DNA from: Holophagales bacterium
GTDB taxonomy: Bacteria; Acidobacteriota; Holophagae; Holophagales; Holophagaceae
Assembly (NCBI GenBank): GCA_031256155.1
Contig: JAIRRD010000098.1
Coordinates: forward strand, 1 to 14,275
Direction of reading: 5' to 3'
Length of the DNA stretch: 14,275 nucleotides
Part shown: positions 1 to 7,092 of the stretch, in pieces
How positions within the stretch are numbered: the first letter of the stretch is position 1
Layout of the letters: each line of letters begins with the position of its first letter
The notes under the pieces: model-generated
Databases searched by the model: none
What the model saw: only the letters and a program-made list of their open reading frames with translations
Told to the model about the DNA's origin: nothing
Translations under genes and position numbers: made by a program

Positions 1-660
1 CATCATGTCGCCAAGAGCAATGTAAATTGTATTGGGGTCTTCCGGCTTAAACGCGGCGGAACCGATTGAGAGGTTTCCGGCTGGCCCGCCTCCTGGCAGT
101 CCATCTGTCATGGGTTCCCACACCCAATCAGTATTGGAAGTCACATCGGCGTTTGCACAGCGCCATAATCCACCGCCGGCAAAGCCGACATATATTAAAT
201 TCGTGTTGGTAGGATGCGGCAGTATGACAGTTGGGCGTCCGGTATCAACGATATTGGGGTCTTTGATGATAGGAAGGTACACTTGGCTTTGACCGCGCCA
301 GGGGCCTATGTCCCTCCACTGCTTTGCGGGAATACCGCCCTCAACAGCGGGAGCGGCTCTGTTGTACATTGGGGTGCCGGGAATCAGGTGCCCCCACCTC
401 TGAATTTCCCTCTCAGCCAGCGTTATCTTGTAATCAAGATATTCAGGCGTAACAGGGCCAAACCACTCGTCAAACCATTTTGCACGGCCAATAGGATCGT
501 CTTTTTCCGGCTGAATCTCAACTTTTTCAGAATTGCTTTTAGCGTTCTTCTCTCTCTTATCTTTAAGGACTGCGCCTCCCTGAGCAAAAACCAAAGACGG
601 AACTGCTAAGAGAATTGCTAAAATGTTACTGCTGAAAACAAAAAACCTGGGGAAACTCAT
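1..660 (-). CDS. Secreted BNR/sortilin-like beta-propeller protein, N-terminal part (runs off left edge)
   Basis: The frame is open for 220 codons from an ATG at 660 to the window edge, so only the N-terminus is visible. The first 26 residues form a clear signal peptide (hydrophobic core ILAILLAV, cleavage expected after VFA), so the product is exported. A charged linker (about 30-55) follows. The region from about 115 on has the pattern of BNR/VPS10-type propeller proteins: IGPW, GRPTVILPHPTNTNLIYVG, then GGGLWR, a Trp-containing WEPMTDGLP and KPEDPNTIYIALGD. These families bind or cleave extracellular ligands, and the substrate here is unknown. A good ribosome site (GGAGG, 7 bases from ATG) fixes the start. 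It lies 69 bases downstream of the three-helix membrane protein on the same strand, so it could be the last gene of that operon. No start-bounded ORF covers it on this strand because its stop lies outside the window. Confidence 0.85.
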   Translation of the reverse strand, partial: MSFPRFFVFSSNILAILLAVPSLVFAQGGAVLKDKREKNAKSNSEKVEIQPEKDDPIGRAKWFDEWFGPVTPEYLDYKITLAEREIQRWGHLIPGTPMYNRAAPAVEGGIPAKQWRDIGPWRGQSQVYLPIIKDPNIVDTGRPTVILPHPTNTNLIYVGFAGGGLWRCANADVTSNTDWVWEPMTDGLPGGGPAGNLSIGSAAFKPEDPNTIYIALGDMM

Positions 661-729
661 AAATTATCCTCCGAGTTAACTGCAAAAAATGCTTTTGTTT
701 GAGCCTGTAATTAAGCTACCCACTAAAAA

Positions 730-1299
730 TTATACATCGTTTTCTGGCACAAGCAAAACACGTTGAATTCGCTCTAAGTTACCTTGAAGTCTGACTAATC
801 TCCACGCGATGCTCATTGCGTACCCCAACCAAATCCAAAGTAAACGGGGATCGCATGGAGTTCGTTTAAATGGTTCAATGCCAATATCAGTCAGCAGACC
901 ATACAGAAACCAAACGACAATGCCAAAGCCAATCAGCAGGTGTCCCCACCTGATCCAATAGGGACGCAAACCATCTTTGATTTTCCAGCGCAGAAGCAAC
1001 CAACGCACGAATATGTCGCTTGCAGCACTTTCTATCTGAATGGCGATTAGTTCATCTGCCAATGGAGCATAGCTATGCCCTTTCAGTGCTTCCATTTCCG
1101 CCGCACCATTTGTCTGACGTAAGTGAGCGCTGCGTATCTTTCCCATACATTCGCCCCAGTTGGTGTCTTCGCGCCTCAGAGAGAGGTGAAGGCGCAATAT
1201 GCCGACCCAGAGAATAGCTTGAGCCAGCAACACACCCCAGAGAGCCATCCCCTGCCAGCCGTAATTGCGAACTAAATCGAAAAAACGGAATAAGTCCAT
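730..1299 (-). CDS. Small three-helix membrane protein, unknown function
   Basis: This 189-residue protein has three probable membrane helices (about 17-36, 117-137 and 152-170), a polar loop of roughly 75 residues after the first helix and a short basic C-terminal tail. The order of one helix, a large cytoplasmic loop, then a helix pair resembles the ExbB/TolQ/MotA fold, but none of that family's conserved glycine- or threonine-rich helix motifs can be recognised, so I do not assign it. Its start lies 9 bases after the phosphatase stop. The Shine-Dalgarno AAGGAG overlaps that TAA stop (TAAGGAG), which suggests coupled translation and a shared transcript. By context it may be a partner or sensor component of the phosphatase; this is inference only. 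Confidence 0.75.
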   Translation of the reverse strand: MDLFRFFDLVRNYGWQGMALWGVLLAQAILWVGILRLHLSLRREDTNWGECMGKIRSAHLRQTNGAAEMEALKGHSYAPLADELIAIQIESAASDIFVRWLLLRWKIKDGLRPYWIRWGHLLIGFGIVVWFLYGLLTDIGIEPFKRTPCDPRLLWIWLGYAMSIAWRLVRLQGNLERIQRVLLVPENDV

Positions 1300-1308
1300 T
1301 TGAACTCC

Positions 1309-3972
1309 TTATTTTCCTCTTGCCAGAAGGAACAGCGTTCTATCATCCTTGTTCTGAACCTCAAAGAGTGATACTTGTTGGAAAACAGCTTCACATGCGG
1401 CTCTGGGTGAGCCAGTGCCCCAGAATCGCTTTAGTTGTTCCGTCAAGCGATCTACACCATAGAGGTTTCCGTTATGATTCATGGCTTCTGTAATGCCATC
1501 GCTGTACATAGCTATCCAATCGCCATGTTGGAGCGTACCTTCATAGACATGCCAGCTTGACGAACAGGCTGGCAGCATGCCCAGTGCCAGACCAGGGGGC
1601 ATGAGATAAGTATGTGTGTTTTGCAAAGCCTTGCTCAAGTGGATTGGCGGCGGATGCCCAGCTCTGACAACTTTGAAGCGTCCGTCTTCGTACCATTCAA
1701 TAATACACAGAGTGAGAAAATCTTTTGGCCCCATCAGGTTTCTCAGTGTAATATCCATACCAGCAAGGATTTTTTCCAAAGGCGTTTCCGTATCCCGAGT
1801 CGCAAACTCTAATAAGGCCATTGATTGACTCATGTATATGGCGGCAGGCAAGCCTTTGCCGCTGATATCTCCGACAATGGCAATCCAATGGCCTGGAGCG
1901 CGCTGCTTAACCCAAAGCAAGTCACCGCCTGTTTCAGACGCCGGGACTAATCGTGATGCAATCTGGAATCCAGGAATATCGGGTGGATTTGATGTTGTGA
2001 GAGATTCCTGAATATTGCGAGCAGCCTGTAATTCCTGATCCTGTCGTGTTTTGTCAATCAAGCTATTGTGCATTGAGGCTGTTTCAAATAATGCTCCGAC
2101 TGCGATAGCCACTTCGCGCAATAGTTCCCGATCTTCGCGGCTGTAGTTGAGCTCAGCGTATTTGCCTCCCAACAGTAAAACGCTGTGCGGAAGTTCACCC
2201 GCCATAAAAAGAATCATGATCTGAGCGCCCAATGCCTCCATGTGATTTCTCAGTGCCTTACTCTGGGTCATTATCCAATCAGATTCATCATTGCCCAGGC
2301 CAAAGACCAACTCACGGTTTTCCTTTGCGTACCGAAACATTGATGAGGGTAGTTTCAGTTCCTGACTGCTTTCATATTCAAACTGAATTGTTTGGACAGG
2401 TTTGTGTTTATTTATTGACGGCAATACAACTTTACCCTGACTTATAGGAAGCACCAAAAGCACCTGTGGTCTGAAGGCCTCTTGTATGGAAACAACCAGG
2501 CACTCCAATAAAGCGTCATCGGAAAAGCGTTTTTTAGTTTCCTGGAGATTCCCCAAAATTAATTCACGAGCTGAACTGACGTCCCTTTTGAATTTTCGAC
2601 GCAGGGCAACTAATATCCACCTGAGTATCCAACCCAATGGAAGCGTTAAAAGTCCCACAATAACACCCAGTTTGGCCATAGAAATTTTTGTCGGTATGAA
2701 AAAAACAAATACCCAGGCCAGTATGCACAAATATGTAACTGATAGAACGCCAAGCGCAATAAAGTAACTCAACCAGCGAACGATTACTCGACGGACGTCA
2801 AAGAATCCATGACGCAGTATGGAATAGGCAAAAGTCAATGGTAAAAATGGCAGAGGCAAAAATAAGTAATGACTGTAACGCATAAAAAATCCTCGGTCGA
2901 GCGTTCCAGAGTACGTTTTGGCTAACCAGATATAGGCAAGCAAATCCAAAAAGACTGCCGTTGTAAGCAACAGTGGAGCCATCAGAGCTCTCCTGCGGCG
3001 GTCAGATATCGTTAAAGAGCCTTTCCAAAATAGCAGCACACCCAATCCAAGCAGTATCACCTGAAAGTACCTGCCAGCGGTTTCCAATGCGTTGATATTT
3101 ATTGGCAGAGAATACAGCAGCAAACGCATTAGCCAATCAGAGCTGCTCAAGCCAAACAGCCCGATGAGTACCACCATTCCTTCCGGCAGTAAAGCCAGGA
3201 TATTTATGGCGTATATTCCGATTAAAAGAACATGGCGTTTTCTAATCTCAAATCCATACGGAAATCTGAGAAAAAAATGAAACCACATCGGCGGAAACAA
3301 ACCATTAAAGAGCAACAGACAGCATCTGGTAATCAGATCAATGCCAATTGGCACGGTGTACGGGCCTCTGGTAGAAGCCCCAGCCACTAAGATAAGAGTC
3401 AATGCTCCTAAATAATAAAAATGTCTGGCAACTTTGCGCTGCGGCGATGACAAAACCACCAACAGACCTATGCTCCAGGATACAAGGCCAGTCAGTAGCA
3501 ACAGGGCGTTTGTGCTATCAAATACTTTTTTTAGCTCAACAGGGCGATTTACTTTTTGCCCATCCCTTATAACGGTGTATTGAACTGTGGTTCCATCCGG
3601 TGTGGAGTTTATAAAAGCCATCATTTTTTGAAGCAGTCTGATAATTTGCTTTCGGTTTTCTTCCGGTGTTAATTTATCCGAGTACTCCGGGACTTTTAAA
3701 TCATGAATAGCAATGAGTTCATCCCCATCAAACAGAGCGGCAGCATCCGTAGGGCCTTTTGGTATTACGGACCTAATGATGACCTTTGGCCGGTTGTTTT
3801 CCAAAGGGTTGTTTGATGGTATGTTTTCAACACTCCAGAGACACTGGTCATCGGAGTGTGTGTATATCCACTGAGCTAATGAAAAGCTACCAACGGCAAG
3901 AACAAGCGCGATCAGGCTTGTCCAAAAAAGACGCCATCGAATGTTTAGAATTGAGGAGTGCAAACTGGACAT
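1309..3972 (-). CDS. Membrane PP2C-type phosphatase of the RsbU/SpoIIE family with PDZ-like and GAF-like domains
   Basis: The 887-residue protein has one N-terminal helix (about 14-35), a periplasmic PDZ-like domain (about 62-150, with GDELIAIHDLKV), a block of about eight helices (155-460), a GAF-like region (about 490-635), a short helical linker containing ELQAARNIQESL, and a C-terminal PPM/SpoIIE phosphatase domain. Phosphatase motifs are intact: GGD at 682-684, GDISGKG at 701-707, AGHPPP at 771-776, SDGITEA from 824 and DDRT at 876-879. Family members dephosphorylate anti-sigma-factor antagonists on Ser/Thr, so a role in a partner-switching stress response is likely. No antagonist or kinase gene is in the window. 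The usual GGDYYD motif reads GGDLLW, losing the second acidic residue. The start is the only in-frame Met before the first helix but has no clear Shine-Dalgarno. The gene begins 18 bases from a divergent reductase gene. Confidence 0.92.
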   Translation of the reverse strand: MSSLHSSILNIRWRLFWTSLIALVLAVGSFSLAQWIYTHSDDQCLWSVENIPSNNPLENNRPKVIIRSVIPKGPTDAAALFDGDELIAIHDLKVPEYSDKLTPEENRKQIIRLLQKMMAFINSTPDGTTVQYTVIRDGQKVNRPVELKKVFDSTNALLLLTGLVSWSIGLLVVLSSPQRKVARHFYYLGALTLILVAGASTRGPYTVPIGIDLITRCCLLLFNGLFPPMWFHFFLRFPYGFEIRKRHVLLIGIYAINILALLPEGMVVLIGLFGLSSSDWLMRLLLYSLPININALETAGRYFQVILLGLGVLLFWKGSLTISDRRRRALMAPLLLTTAVFLDLLAYIWLAKTYSGTLDRGFFMRYSHYLFLPLPFLPLTFAYSILRHGFFDVRRVIVRWLSYFIALGVLSVTYLCILAWVFVFFIPTKISMAKLGVIVGLLTLPLGWILRWILVALRRKFKRDVSSARELILGNLQETKKRFSDDALLECLVVSIQEAFRPQVLLVLPISQGKVVLPSINKHKPVQTIQFEYESSQELKLPSSMFRYAKENRELVFGLGNDESDWIMTQSKALRNHMEALGAQIMILFMAGELPHSVLLLGGKYAELNYSREDRELLREVAIAVGALFETASMHNSLIDKTRQDQELQAARNIQESLTTSNPPDIPGFQIASRLVPASETGGDLLWVKQRAPGHWIAIVGDISGKGLPAAIYMSQSMALLEFATRDTETPLEKILAGMDITLRNLMGPKDFLTLCIIEWYEDGRFKVVRAGHPPPIHLSKALQNTHTYLMPPGLALGMLPACSSSWHVYEGTLQHGDWIAMYSDGITEAMNHNGNLYGVDRLTEQLKRFWGTGSPRAACEAVFQQVSLFEVQNKDDRTLFLLARGK

Positions 3973-3990
3973 ATTACAAGCGAGGTTAAA

Positions 3991-4704
3991 ATGAATGAAA
4001 AAACATGGTGGATCATAGTTGGCGGAGTTAGACGCCTTGGTTTAGCATTAGCGCAGTCGTTGTCAGAAAATCACAAACTTGTGCTGACAAGCTCCCAAGC
4101 TCTCGGAGGAGATGAGGCAATATCCAAGTTGTCAATTTACACCAACGTCATACGTCTGTGTTGGGATGCAAACGATCCGCAACTACTCTCAAAAATGATG
4201 ACAGACCTTGAGGCATTAAGGGGAGATGGAATTTACCTGAGTGGAGCGATAATAGTCGCCGGGACATTTCCATCCACACCATTGGGTTCATGGGATGTCA
4301 ATGCTTTGCAGCAAATCTGGCAAATTAATCTTACATTCCCCTTTCTGGCGGCTCAGTCATTAGCGCCACATCTCACAGACGGGAGTTGTATTCAGTTTAT
4401 TCTGGATACATGCGTTCATCGTCCGTGGCTAAATCGTTTGCCGTATTCTTCCGCAAAATCAGGCCTGACAAGTTTAGTTTATGGGTTGGCCCAATCACTG
4501 GCTCCGAATATTCGCGTTGTCGGCCACGCGATTGGTGCCATACTTCCAGATGAAAACTCCGATGTTGATTTCCTTCAAAATCAAACGCTGCTAAAACGCC
4601 TTGGCTGTCCAGAAGATTTAAGCAGAGCAATTAATTATGCAGCTTCCAGCCCTTACCTGACCGGCGAAATTCTTACACTTGATGGGGGCAGACGTTGGAT
4701 TTAG
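3991..4704 (+). CDS. Short-chain reductase, pteridine reductase (FolM/PTR1) type
   Basis: This 237-residue cytosolic Rossmann-fold enzyme belongs to the SDR superfamily. The cofactor loop GGVRRLG (11-17) with its Arg pair resembles FolM/PTR1 and favours NADPH. The catalytic positions are Asp139, Tyr152 and Lys156: Asp replaces the usual SDR serine exactly 13 residues before Tyr of YSSAK, the arrangement known in Leishmania PTR1 and E. coli FolM. The C-terminus LTLDGGRRW also matches FolM, and the length is typical. The likely reaction is NADPH reduction of dihydropterins or dihydrofolate. The usual NNA motif after beta 4 is VAG here. I chose ATG 3991 over the in-frame ATG 3958 because GAGG lies 6 bases upstream and the upstream start would add residues unlike the family and overlap the divergent phosphatase. 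The generic alternative is an SDR with another carbonyl substrate. Confidence 0.85.
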   Translation: MNEKTWWIIVGGVRRLGLALAQSLSENHKLVLTSSQALGGDEAISKLSIYTNVIRLCWDANDPQLLSKMMTDLEALRGDGIYLSGAIIVAGTFPSTPLGSWDVNALQQIWQINLTFPFLAAQSLAPHLTDGSCIQFILDTCVHRPWLNRLPYSSAKSGLTSLVYGLAQSLAPNIRVVGHAIGAILPDENSDVDFLQNQTLLKRLGCPEDLSRAINYAASSPYLTGEILTLDGGRRWI

Positions 4705-4709
4705 AACTG

Positions 4710-4745
4710 ATACCAGGATGCGATTAAAAAATCGCATCCTGGTAT
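4710..4745 (+). terminator. Perfect 16-bp hairpin after the reductase gene
   Basis: Five bases after the reductase stop is a perfect 16-base inverted repeat (4710-4725 with 4730-4745, loop AAAA), with ACCAGGATGCGATT in the left arm. It is the obvious candidate terminator. No T-run follows directly, so it may instead be a 3'-end stabilising hairpin or the first member of the repeat cluster that starts at 4744. Confidence 0.6.
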
Positions 4746-4783
4746 AGCAATTTGCGCTTTCATATAGCAATTTTCGCTTTCAT
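4744..4783 (+). repeat. Tandem 20-bp direct repeat
   Basis: Two adjacent 20-base units, ATAGCAATTTGCGCTTTCAT (4744-4763) and a copy differing at one base (4764-4783). The element AGCAATTTTC of the second unit recurs inverted as GAAAATTGCT at 5003-5012, so the pair may form one end of a larger inverted structure that encloses the other repeats of this gap. Confidence 0.85.
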
Positions 4784-4886
4784 AGTCCATTTACGGCGAG
4801 CCAAGCTCGCCTATGGACTATGAGCGGCCGTGATTCGCAAGCGAATCCTGGCATAGCGGTTTGACTACAATAAGTTAAACCGCTAT
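4775..4886 (+). repeat. 112-bp composite palindromic repeat, copy 1
   Basis: Three palindromes lie head to tail. P1: CATAGTCCAT (4781-4790) pairs with ATGGACTATG (4813-4822) and encloses GGCGAGC-CAA-GCTCGCC (4795-4811). P2: GATTCGC-AA-GCGAATC (4832-4847). P3: ATAGCGGTTTGACT (4853-4866) pairs with AGTTAAACCGCTAT (4873-4886) with one mismatch. The reverse complement of 10655-10765 matches this stretch with only about ten differences, and P3 recurs alone at 7042-7077. It carries no coding capacity. It is best described as a dispersed intergenic element, REP-like or MITE-like. Confidence 0.9.
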
Positions 4887-5057
4887 AGTCCATTTATAGC
4901 CATTCCCCTTGGGAATTGCACGGAGTGCAGAGGCTGCGTCGAGAGTGTAGAGAGCCGCCATAGGCGGGGAACGAAACGGAAGACGTAGCCGAAAACTACA
5001 GTGAAAATTGCTAATCAATAGGGGAACCGCTATATAGTCGTTTTACTTGTGGAGTAT
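4887..5057. repeat. Mosaic of short palindromic modules in the reductase-cutC gap
   Basis: The rest of the 353-base gap between the reductase and cutC has no gene. It holds hairpins ATTCCCC-TT-GGGAAT (4902-4916), TGCAC-GGA-GTGCA (4917-4929) and CCGCC-ATA-GGCGG (from about 4955). A 40-base block at 4952-4991 matches 11753-11792 at 34 of 40 positions. An ACCGCTATA end lies just before 5034, and TATAGTCGTTTTACTTGTGG begins at 5033, continuing GAG to 5054, identical to 11673-11694. The last module ends four bases before the cutC stop codon. Confidence 0.8.
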
Positions 5058-5810
5058 TTACACGGTTGCCTTTTCTATGTACGCGGCCACTCTTGAGGGG
5101 CTGGTCAGATTTTGACTGTATTCAGGGGGGCGCAACGTCCCACCCATAAACACGCGTGTATTACGGTAAGTCATGCGGCTTTCTATTGTTTCAAAGGCAG
5201 AGAAGTGAAATTCCACAGCGCCGGTCAGGTCTCGGATTTTTTTAATATTTCGTTCTCTCACGCCACCACCGGGCATAATTATGATTCTACCGCCCGCTCT
5301 CTTGACCAACTCGGCGAGCAGGTCCGCGCCTTCAAGACTGCTGGACTCCTGACCGGACGTGAGGATGCGCTCACAACCAATGGAAATAATGGCTTCCATT
5401 GCCTCAAAAGGATCCTTGGCCATATCAAACGCACGATGGAAAGTCACAGATAATGGTCTGGCCATAGTGACTAACTGGCGGGTACGTTCCACGTCAACTG
5501 TGCCGTCCGGTTTGAGTATGCCTATAACAACGCCGTCCGCACCTGTTTCTTTGGCCATTGACACATCGTGAGCCATTGCTTGAAATTCAGAATCTGAATA
5601 ACAAAAATCCCCGCCCCTGGGCCGAATAATCACAAAAAGTTTCGTAGAAGTTAATAATTTCCGTGCCTCTTTAACCATGCCAAAGCTGGGCGTAAGGCCA
5701 CCTTCCATTAGGGCAGAGCAAAGCTCAACGCGGTCTGCCCCGCCTTCTTGAGCCTTGAGACAAGATTCGGCAGAATCCAGACATATTTCAAAAGTGAGCC
5801 CGTTTTTCAT
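5058..5810 (-). CDS. cutC: CutC family protein
   Basis: This 250-residue TIM-barrel protein carries the CutC signatures throughout: RVELC (27-31), EGGLTPS (36-42), IRPRGGDFCYS (62-72), DGVVIG (92-97), FHRAFD (124-129), LTSGQ (150-154), MPGGGV (179-184) and EFHFSA (200-205). Length and motif order are normal for the family. CutC was named for copper homeostasis in E. coli, but its biochemical activity is not settled, so the name describes family rather than proven role. Ribosome site AGAGGA sits 5 bases before the ATG. It follows the PilZ/receiver gene on the same strand with a 27-base gap and is probably cotranscribed with it. No copper-binding or copper-export gene is nearby. Confidence 0.95.
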   Translation of the reverse strand: MKNGLTFEICLDSAESCLKAQEGGADRVELCSALMEGGLTPSFGMVKEARKLLTSTKLFVIIRPRGGDFCYSDSEFQAMAHDVSMAKETGADGVVIGILKPDGTVDVERTRQLVTMARPLSVTFHRAFDMAKDPFEAMEAIISIGCERILTSGQESSSLEGADLLAELVKRAGGRIIIMPGGGVRERNIKKIRDLTGAVEFHFSAFETIESRMTYRNTRVFMGGTLRPPEYSQNLTSPSRVAAYIEKATV

Positions 5811-5837
5811 AGATTCCTCTGACTGAAGTTTTTAATA

Positions 5838-6977
5838 TTACTCGGCCTCTAAAGGAGCCATAGGGCTTTCGCCATGGCCGTAGTGCCTTCTCAGGATGCC
5901 CATAACCAATCTCTGCAAGAAAGGGTTTTTCCCAGGCGTCCAGATAATGGAAGATGCGGCCTTAAAATCCTGACCAAGTTCAGAGAGCTGTTCAATTTCC
6001 ATGCCTGTACCAAGCAGCAGGATTGGCACTCCTTTACGAATGGTTTCCGCAAGCGACTTAAACAAGCGCTTCTCTTCCATCTTACTGTCAGCCAAGTGCA
6101 GTATGACTAAATTAGGTTTTTTGGTAAGGGCGTCTTTCATGGGAGCAATGGCTGGCAGGGCGCGATAAAAATTTATATTTTCGGCAAGCAGATTTTTCAA
6201 GGCTGAATCCACATCAGCATCACGTGTTACGAGCAGAATGCCGCCGCCACTGTCCTTGTATCCTTCTATACCATCGGATTCCTCAGAAGCCGCGTCATCT
6301 GTACCGGCGTTGCGGGCCATGAAATCATAAGTTTCTTCCCGCTTTATAAAAATCCAGCTGGCAAGTGGTTCCTGGATTGAATCGGGGAGTCTGGGGCTAA
6401 ATTCTACGCCGAATGTACTATCGGTCTTGTGGCGGACAATGGCGCTGTTATTGATATCTATATCCTTACTTAAAGAAAATGACAGCATTATCTTGTCATT
6501 GACACTCAGGACATCATTTGGCAGTACTTCTCTGGCCGTCAGCTGTGCTCCCGAGGCACTTATATCAACCAGAGATGCCTGAATAAAACGGAGACTCGGG
6601 GTGCTGAATGTAGCCATTATCTGGCCAACTCTTTCGATACGAATGTTTTTGCGCTCATCGTTCTCATAGATCAGTTTTGGCAGTGAGAACCTGATAGTTT
6701 TTTGACCCTCATGAATCCCAAATCCTATCAATTTAGAGGGAGCCTCCAAAAAACTCATTTTGTGCTGGAAACGCAAATTCAAGTCGGCAATGCGCAGTCC
6801 ATACAATGCCCCCTCTCTGCTAATCATTGCCCTTGTATGAATTTCATCACCGTCAAGGTGAATAAAATTTGTTACAAACCGCAAATAGGGCGTAACAAGA
6901 ACAAGCAATTCACGCTGAGCGCACGCCTCGCTAAAAATGGAACGGACACGTTCCTTGTTTTTGGTTACTTTCTTCAT
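5838..6977 (-). CDS. PilZ (c-di-GMP) protein with N-terminal YcgR-like region and degenerate receiver domain
   Basis: Using ATG 6977 the protein has 379 residues. An N-terminal beta-rich region (to about 100) resembles the YcgR-N domain. The PilZ domain follows, with both c-di-GMP-binding motifs intact: RxxxR as RKNIR (109-113) and DxSxxG as DISASG (138-143). After an acidic linker comes a receiver-like alpha/beta domain (about 246-362), but the phospho-acceptor position at the end of its third strand is His (LVILHLAD) and the acidic pocket is reduced to one Asp, so phosphorylation is unlikely. The protein probably senses c-di-GMP and passes the signal to a partner. The frame extends to ATG 7016, but that ATG forms the -35 element of a good promoter, and the extra 13 residues (MTHFIWNCYNSKL) look non-native. 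No Shine-Dalgarno precedes 6977, so a leaderless start is likely. Confidence 0.85.
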   Translation of the reverse strand: MKKVTKNKERVRSIFSEACAQRELLVLVTPYLRFVTNFIHLDGDEIHTRAMISREGALYGLRIADLNLRFQHKMSFLEAPSKLIGFGIHEGQKTIRFSLPKLIYENDERKNIRIERVGQIMATFSTPSLRFIQASLVDISASGAQLTAREVLPNDVLSVNDKIMLSFSLSKDIDINNSAIVRHKTDSTFGVEFSPRLPDSIQEPLASWIFIKREETYDFMARNAGTDDAASEESDGIEGYKDSGGGILLVTRDADVDSALKNLLAENINFYRALPAIAPMKDALTKKPNLVILHLADSKMEEKRLFKSLAETIRKGVPILLLGTGMEIEQLSELGQDFKAASSIIWTPGKNPFLQRLVMGILRRHYGHGESPMAPLEAE

Positions 6978-6986
6978 CAGTTTAGA

Positions 6987-7016
6987 ATTATAGCAGTTCC
7001 AGATGAAATGTGTCAT
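6987..7016 (-). promoter_or_regulatory. Sigma70-type promoter for the PilZ gene
   Basis: Read on the minus strand: ATGACA (7016-7011), 18 bases, then TGC-TATAAT with TATAAT at 6992-6987, an extended -10. Transcription would begin about 7 bases on, at or next to ATG 6977, which predicts a leaderless mRNA and argues against the longer reading frame from 7016. Confidence 0.6.
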
Positions 7017-7041
7017 TCCGCCTGAAATGAAGTCTGGCTGC

Positions 7042-7077
7042 TATAGCGGTTTAACTACAATAAGTTAAACCGCTATA
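7042..7077. repeat. Solitary P3 palindrome between divergent genes
   Basis: Perfect 15-base arms TATAGCGGTTTAACT (7042-7056) and AGTTAAACCGCTATA (7063-7077) flank the loop ACAATA. It is the third palindrome of the 112-base composite (4853-4886), here alone and centred between the PilZ promoter and the radical SAM gene. It could act as an operator in this position, or simply be a repeat insertion. Confidence 0.9.
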
Positions 7078-7078
7078 T

Positions 7079-7092
7079 GCTATAAAACAGTA
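7079..7092 (+). promoter_or_regulatory. Extended -10 element in front of the radical SAM gene
   Basis: TGCTATAAA (-10 hexamer TATAAA at 7081-7086) lies 5 bases before ATG 7092, with no Shine-Dalgarno between. The -35 region is poor (CAATAA or ACAATA at 17-18 bases) and lies inside the P3 palindrome. A leaderless transcript is suggested by analogy with the facing PilZ gene. Confidence 0.4.

Noticed and set aside
214..609. Plus-strand 131-residue open frame near the left edge
   Set aside because: Antisense to an open minus-strand frame that has a signal peptide, a good ribosome site and propeller motifs.
730..1299. MotA/TolQ/ExbB proton-channel subunit
   Set aside because: The helix layout fits, but the conserved residues of that family could not be found and no partner gene is adjacent.
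4705..5057. CRISPR array
   Set aside because: The repeats are palindromic modules of different sequence without regular spacing or constant spacers, and no cas gene is present.
4887..5057. Riboswitch or small RNA gene
   Set aside because: Several hairpins are present, but no known riboswitch core could be recognised and the modules recur elsewhere as repeats; a transcript would have to be shown.
5112..5453. Plus-strand 113-residue open frame
   Set aside because: Entirely antisense to cutC, whose motifs are continuous and normal in the other strand.
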